Shown here in pieces: positions 5,901 to 9,161 of a stretch of 9,161 bases of DNA. The position numbers and the translations under genes are program-made. Source of the stretch: DTYU01 sp040757355 (GTDB lineage: Bacteria; Bacillota; Desulfotomaculia; Desulfotomaculales; Ammonificaceae); assembly GCA_040757355.1 (NCBI GenBank), contig JBFLWY010000074.1, positions 1-9,161 on the forward strand, in the 5' to 3' direction. Position 1 is the stretch's first letter. Each line of letters starts with the position of its first letter. The notes under the pieces are model-generated. The model saw only the letters and a list, made by a program, of their open reading frames with translations, had not been told where the DNA came from and ran no database searches.

Positions 5901-5954
5901 AAATACATCCTTCCGTCTGGCATTTTTCAGGGCAACCGTCCCTGTCCATTAGAC
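5901..5954. repeat. Upstream flank of the intact toxin-antitoxin locus, repeated at 796-851
   Basis: This segment shares AAATAC, a TCTGGCATT core and a GGG-n-CCGTCCC-like stretch with 796-851. Identity is visibly lower than for the toxin 3' repeat. It marks the far end of the DNA deleted from the first copy. It contains no gene on its own. Confidence 0.4.
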
Positions 5955-5960
5955 GAAATC

Positions 5961-6165
5961 TATTCCCTCACGTGGGAGACCCTGAAGCCGGACTGGCTGC
6001 TGGAGGTGATCCTGGCGGGGTTGGTCGGGAAAGCGGTTTTAAATCCATTTAAAGCTCCCGGAAGAGATGCCGCTCAACGGGGGCGGTTTTCGGGCCACTG
6101 CTGACCCTGGGCTTTTACCTTTTGATGCTGCTCCTGCTGCCTTTGCTTGACCCGTGGCGCAGGGA
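5961..6165 (+). pseudogene. Decayed membrane-protein coding sequence
   Basis: One frame gives YSLTWETLKPDWLLEVILAG, then LVGKAVLNPFKAPG, and stops soon after. Another frame, from about 6077, gives TGAVFGPLLTLGFYLL followed by MLLLLPLLDPWRREY. Both pieces look like real protein, with a hydrophobic helix in each, and could be joined by frameshifts near 6050-6080. No start codon with a ribosome binding site leads into it. It is probably the remnant of a membrane protein gene cut off by the neighbouring rearrangement. Family unknown. Confidence 0.3.
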
Positions 6166-6206
6166 GTATACAGTGTTTTCAGTGTTTACCACGAAAAATT
6201 CTAAAA

Positions 6207-6234
6207 TTGTTGTAGACCGTTTTTTTGATATAAT
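6207..6234 (+). promoter_or_regulatory. Promoter of the intact GAF-LuxR gene
   Basis: TTGTTG (6207-6212) and TATAAT (6229-6234) are separated by 16 nt. The -35 is moderate and the -10 perfect. The ATG is ~125 nt downstream, a long leader compared with the first copy. The clear tandem repeats found upstream of the first copy are not present here, although a GTAGTTTT motif recurs at 6252. Confidence 0.45.
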
Positions 6235-6359
6235 TGCTTCCAGCAAATGTCGTAGTTTTCCATAGACCAGGATACTACTTCAGCGATCAACCAATTTCTA
6301 CAGCAATTTCCGGCCAACCAAGAGAAAAAAGGGGTTAGTTTGCCAAAAGGGGTGGGTTT

Positions 6360-7208
6360 ATGGCTCTTTTCCCGCAAGAGTCGGGGCCGCCTGATTACGG
6401 TGCTTATCTCTGTTCCCCGGCGGAACTGAAAGCCTCCTACGATCGCTGCCGCTTCTTGGGGGTGCCGGTTGCGCTCGAAAGACCGCGGAAAATCCTGCTG
6501 AAAAGCCTCCTTAATCTTCGCGTGTACGAGAACGATCTTTTCCTCGCTGCCGTGGAACGCGTCATCACCCCCCATCATTACACCGGCCCGCAAGATAACC
6601 ACATCTACATCCTCTGCAATCCGGAACTTGCGGCGCTCAAAATCTTTGCCGCGCCGGAGATTTTGCTCGCCGCCGAAAAGATCGGCGTCAAGCCCGGCAC
6701 CGTTTTCACCGAAGCGAGCTGCGGTACAAACGCCCTGGCCCTGGCACGCGAACATAATCGTCTGGTCGCCATTCGTGGGGAACAGCATTACTGCAGGCTT
6801 TTTAAAGACTGGTGGTGCGTTGCCAGTCCGGTGAAAGACCCTGCCGGCAAGACCGTCGGCTACCTCGATATTTCAATGCACGCCGAGAAAGAGCTCGGCC
6901 TGGCTGTGGCGCTTTTACAAACTTTGATTCATTCGATACAAAGAGAGTTTCTGCTGCTGGACTGTTATCAAACCAAGAGCAACAATAATCTCCCGCCGGC
7001 ACCACCCCGTATCCCGCCGGAGGTAGAGCGGGAACTTACCCCACGCGAACGGGAAATTTGTTTTTTTCTGTTCCGGAGATTCTCTAACAGAGAAATCGCG
7101 GAAAAACTAAATCTAAGCATCGCAACAGTGAAAAGCCATCGGAGAAGCATTTACCAAAAGTTTGGCGTTAACCGGCTCACCGAATTCTTAGCCAAACTCA
7201 GCCAATAG
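6360..7208 (+). CDS. GAF-LuxR transcriptional regulator (intact)
   Basis: The product is 282 residues. Residues ~22-200 match the N-terminal sensor region of AcoR-type activators: ELKASYDRCRFLGVP, a helix LFLAAVERVITPHH, and the characteristic GAF end ASCGTNALALA, IRGEQHYC, WWCVASPVKDPAGKTVGYLDIS. In AcoR relatives this GAF domain senses a small molecule and is followed by a sigma-54 AAA+ domain. Here it is joined through a Pro-rich linker (~208-222) to a LuxR/GerE helix-turn-helix at ~224-280 (ELTPREREICFF, REIAEKLNLSIATVKSHRRSIYQKFGV), so it should act with ordinary sigma-70. The sensor is cysteine-rich (18, 30, 86, 121, 145, 153), which leaves redox or metal sensing possible. AAGGGGTGG precedes the ATG at 6360. 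It probably controls the secreted operon that follows. Ligand unknown. Confidence 0.8.
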   Translation: MALFPQESGPPDYGAYLCSPAELKASYDRCRFLGVPVALERPRKILLKSLLNLRVYENDLFLAAVERVITPHHYTGPQDNHIYILCNPELAALKIFAAPEILLAAEKIGVKPGTVFTEASCGTNALALAREHNRLVAIRGEQHYCRLFKDWWCVASPVKDPAGKTVGYLDISMHAEKELGLAVALLQTLIHSIQREFLLLDCYQTKSNNNLPPAPPRIPPEVERELTPREREICFFLFRRFSNREIAEKLNLSIATVKSHRRSIYQKFGVNRLTEFLAKLSQ

Positions 7209-7260
7209 AACCTTCATAAACTACTTCCATCCCCTGCCTTCACTTTTCCTTTTTAGAAGA

Positions 7261-7302
7261 ATCATCCCAAAAGTATGAGAAAAATCAGTCTTTTGGGATG
7301 AT
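7261..7302. repeat. 13-bp inverted repeat after the intact regulator
   Basis: ATCATCCCAAAAG (7261-7273) and its exact complement (7290-7302) flank a 16-base A-rich loop. It begins ~52 nt after the regulator stop. No T-run follows on the plus strand, so it is a poor rho-independent terminator. It could be an operator dyad, an RNA stabiliser or the remnant of a small element. Confidence 0.6.
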
Positions 7303-7372
7303 GACAACCGAAGCCGTGCCAAATTATACTGCGGTAAAAGTTGGGCCGCAAGGTTTGAAGCGTGAGCATATG

Positions 7373-7378
7373 TATAAT
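7373..7378 (+). promoter_or_regulatory. Candidate -10 of the protease operon
   Basis: A perfect TATAAT lies ~65 nt before the conserved leader block. No -35 is seen at 15-19 nt; the closest, TTGAAG at 7355, is only 12 nt away. A good -10 without a -35 is what an activator-dependent promoter would look like, which would suit a LuxR-type activator. Tentative. Confidence 0.3.
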
Positions 7379-7443
7379 ACCGTAGTTTGCACTTGCACGC
7401 CGGTCGGTTTTTCCGGCTGGGCAATGACTAACAGTCGTCCGTT

Positions 7444-7501
7444 GTTAAGGTATCAACTGAAACTTGTTAAGCAGAGTTCGCTATTAGCAAGGGAGGTGAA
7501 A
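7444..7501 (+). promoter_or_regulatory. Conserved leader block, second copy
   Basis: This is the counterpart of 2033-2091, with the same GTTAAGGTAT start and AAGGGAGGTGAAA end. The palindrome is degraded to CAGAGTTCGCT. The block lies 88 nt before the protease start. Here the ribosome binding site has no ATG after it; the overlapping GTG at 7496 opens 19 codons ending at 7555. The retained ends and varied middle favour a role as a binding site or RNA element. Confidence 0.5.
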
Positions 7502-7588
7502 ATCGAGAGAATAATCCAACATGCTTCTTCCCCGGAAGGACGATTCCATCCGTAACCGAATATCTTAACGTGATCAGGAGGTGGATCT

Positions 7589-8143
7589 TTGAGAATGAAA
7601 AAATTATTTGTTTTTTGCTTATCATTATTGATTTTCAGCACTGTATGTGCACCTGCTGCTATGGCAGCCAGAAAGGTACTTAGCGTGCCTGGTTATCAGC
7701 AAGAAAAGAGCCATTGGTGCTGGGCAGCTAGTGATAAGTCAATTATTCAGTACTGTAAAGGATCATCACCAACTCAATCACAGATTGTAACGTTTGTTTT
7801 CGGATCACCAGTCGATCAAGGAGCCACGACAGACCAGGCTCGAAGCGCCTTGACTCACTGGAACGTTGTTAGCTCTCGGTGGTACGATCCTCTGTCGTAT
7901 AGTGCGGTTCAGTCCCAAATAAACAACAATCACCCCATCTTCGCTACGTTACAGATAGGAGCAACCACCCCATATGGTCATGCTAATGTGATTCGCGGGT
8001 ACGATACCAGTTATACTGCCGTCTTGTTTATAGACCCGAAAGATGGTAACTACCACGCTCAGAACTACTATGACTACAAAAACGGGTACCACTGGGACGG
8101 TGTTTGTTACAACTGGATACACAGCATATTCGATTGCCGTTGA
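7589..8143 (+). CDS. Secreted papain-like cysteine protease (C39/AvrRpt2-like)
   Basis: The product is 184 residues. The signal peptide has its core at ~5-20 and cleavage near AMA-ARKV (about residue 27). The mature chain opens VPGYQQEKSHWCWAAS, the hallmark of papain-like C39_2/AvrRpt2-type proteases. Q38 is the likely oxyanion residue and C44 the nucleophile; H131 in YGHANVIRGYD and D149 in FIDPKDG complete the triad at the usual spacing. Other cysteines at 56, 173 and 183 may pair. There is no transporter domain, so this is a stand-alone exported enzyme rather than a bacteriocin-processing ABC protein. AGGAGGTG is five nt before TTG 7589 and 11 nt before ATG 7595; I chose TTG by spacing. 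First gene of a two-gene operon. Substrate unknown. Confidence 0.75.
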   Translation: MRMKKLFVFCLSLLIFSTVCAPAAMAARKVLSVPGYQQEKSHWCWAASDKSIIQYCKGSSPTQSQIVTFVFGSPVDQGATTDQARSALTHWNVVSSRWYDPLSYSAVQSQINNNHPIFATLQIGATTPYGHANVIRGYDTSYTAVLFIDPKDGNYHAQNYYDYKNGYHWDGVCYNWIHSIFDCR

Positions 8144-8175
8144 TATTAAAACTCTGTGTAAAGGGAGTGGTTTGA

Positions 8176-8913
8176 TTGAAAGCAAGACGGATTCTTATTC
8201 TAAGCTTTGTTCTGATAGCGGCGCTTTTGATAGCAGGAATCAGTTATGCAGTATCTCCGGAAGAACAGGCTAAAATTTGTGCTCAAGAAAATCTGCCCAA
8301 ATATTTAGGAATGATCGGAGATGATTATAAGAATTTCCACTTCTCCAGCAAGGAAGACCTCGCTAAGGCCTATCTTGGCGAACCAATTCCTAACGTCCGC
8401 ATCGGAATGAAAGAGTTGGACACGAATAGGATGCTTAAGGACCAAGCTGAACCCTATCCGTTCTATGTCTTTCCGGTTATGGTTGATAATAAGGCCGTAA
8501 CGGATTTCACGGTTGTATTAGACAAAGGTAAATGGAAACCTGTAGACATTGGTGGAAACTTAACTGCCATCATTGAGGAAGTGGCCAGGCAGAACGAGTT
8601 AGCACCGGCGGCCTCCGTTGTTTTGCGTTTTGCTGGTGAGACGTTTGTAATCGTCAACAAGGATGGGCAAGAATACGGCTATCTCCCGTATTTTGATGAT
8701 CAGCAGGTGAAGGCCAAAAAGCTCATTCCTTCGAAAGATTTTCGGGATATCTTGAAGAAAATAGCAGAGACGAAGATCGCCGAATCATCCCTGCCCCTAA
8801 AGGATACAAAAGACTTGCTTTTAATGGGTACACCCGAGGCTCCTCCCTTACCTTTCAAGCAAGACAGTGTGGGTAACCGCTTGGTGAGGTATTTAAGGCA
8901 TTTAACACAGTGA
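8176..8913 (+). CDS. Secreted protein of unknown function, partner of the protease
   Basis: The product is 245 residues with a Sec signal (MKARR, core ~6-21, cleavage near SYA-VSPEE). The mature part is mixed alpha/beta. It has one cysteine (35), strands such as YPFYVFPVMVDN, DFTVVLDKGKWKPVDIG and VVLRFAGETFVIVNKDGQEYGYLPYFD, then a Lys-rich helix (DFRDILKKIAETKIAE) and a Pro-rich tail. The TTG start has GGGAG eight nt upstream and follows the protease stop by 32 nt, so co-transcription is likely. Two repeated beta segments that read like partial sheets would suit a peptidase propeptide, inhibitor or substrate-binding role, but I recognise no family. Confidence 0.6.
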   Translation: MKARRILILSFVLIAALLIAGISYAVSPEEQAKICAQENLPKYLGMIGDDYKNFHFSSKEDLAKAYLGEPIPNVRIGMKELDTNRMLKDQAEPYPFYVFPVMVDNKAVTDFTVVLDKGKWKPVDIGGNLTAIIEEVARQNELAPAASVVLRFAGETFVIVNKDGQEYGYLPYFDDQQVKAKKLIPSKDFRDILKKIAETKIAESSLPLKDTKDLLLMGTPEAPPLPFKQDSVGNRLVRYLRHLTQ

Positions 8914-8958
8914 ATTTTGGTACTCGTTGTGGGGGGTTTACTTTACCTCCACTGGATT

Positions 8959-8999
8959 GCCTCCCGGATGGGTGCGGGGGCACCGAGGACCCGGGAGGC
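8959..8999 (+). terminator. Nested GC-rich hairpin after the protease operon
   Basis: GCCTCCCGG (8959-8967) pairs with CCGGGAGGC (8991-8999). An inner GGTGC/GCACC stem (8971-8984) lies within it. A short TACTTTTA follows. It begins 45 nt after the operon stop, so it is the likely transcription end, although the T-run is poor. Confidence 0.5.
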
Positions 9000-9051
9000 A
9001 GCCTACTTTTAGGGAAAGAACGAGAGCCGGTTACGCCGTATGGCAGTTGGG

Positions 9052-9086
9052 GGGATGGGAGTCGCCCTACGGGCTCCTTCCATCCC
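9052..9086. repeat. Long imperfect hairpin
   Basis: GGGATGG (9052-9058) pairs with CCATCCC (9080-9086). The stem continues as GAG/CTC after a three-base bulge. There is no T-run on either side. Purpose unknown. Confidence 0.4.
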
Positions 9087-9101
9087 GCCCTAATAAAAAT
9101 G

Positions 9102-9125
9102 CCGTTGCCTGATATTCGACAACGG
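9102..9125 (-). terminator. Minus-strand terminator-like hairpin at the window end
   Basis: On the minus strand CCGTTG and CAACGG form a six-bp stem with a 12-base loop, followed by CATTTTTATT. It could end a minus-strand gene lying to the right of the window. Confidence 0.35.
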
Positions 9126-9161
9126 ACCAACTCTTTCCTACCGCGTTCCGGTATGTTAATC

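Noticed and set aside
5503..5949. 148-residue minus-strand frame over the antitoxin and its upstream region
   Set aside because: It is out of frame with the Phd antitoxin and covers the promoter. Only the antitoxin frame has a ribosome binding site and a family pattern.
7298..7555. 85-residue plus-strand frame in the second leader
   Set aside because: It overlaps the inverted repeat, the TATAAT and the conserved leader block, has no ribosome binding site, and looks like chance.

Overview
The window looks like an accessory region of a Gram-positive, probably anaerobic and possibly thermophilic Clostridia-class Firmicute. The support is strong AGGAGGTG-type ribosome binding sites, frequent TTG starts, Sec signal peptides, an AcoR-like GAF domain and a COG1569-type PIN/Phd toxin-antitoxin pair. 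This is inference from style; no marker gene is present. There are no rRNA or tRNA genes and no CRISPR array.

Layout. (1) 1-572: a possible gene remnant, then a small membrane-anchored protein. (2) 621-851: the scar of a deleted PIN toxin-antitoxin locus. (3) 881-1928: a GAF-LuxR regulator gene, preceded by ~21-nt direct repeats and a promoter. A 114-bp inverted-repeat-bounded segment carrying a terminator has broken it. (4) 1929-2201: a structured leader. (5) 2202-4754: an apparent operon for a secreted helical protein (with a 5' frameshift), a secreted ten-cysteine protein, and a multi-spanning membrane protein ending in a VKOR-like disulfide-generating domain. (6) 4960-5791: an intact PIN/Phd pair on the minus strand with its own promoter and palindrome. 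(7) 5961-6165: decayed membrane-protein coding sequence. (8) 6360-7208: an intact GAF-LuxR paralogue. (9) 7209-7588: a leader holding a 58-nt block shared with the first leader. (10) 7589-8913: a secreted papain-like cysteine protease and a secreted protein of unknown function. (11) 8914-9161: non-coding hairpins.

The main point is that one cassette occurs twice: a PIN/Phd pair on the minus strand, a GAF-LuxR gene, a conserved leader, then an operon of secreted proteins. The first copy has decayed: its toxin-antitoxin genes are deleted and its regulator is disrupted. The second is intact. The secreted cargo differs between copies, although the regulator and leader are conserved. I infer a GAF-LuxR protein that senses a small molecule and controls export of extracellular proteins. 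The first operon brings its own disulfide-forming enzyme for its cysteine-rich product. The second pairs a protease with a possible substrate or inhibitor. No function for the whole system can be read directly from the sequence.
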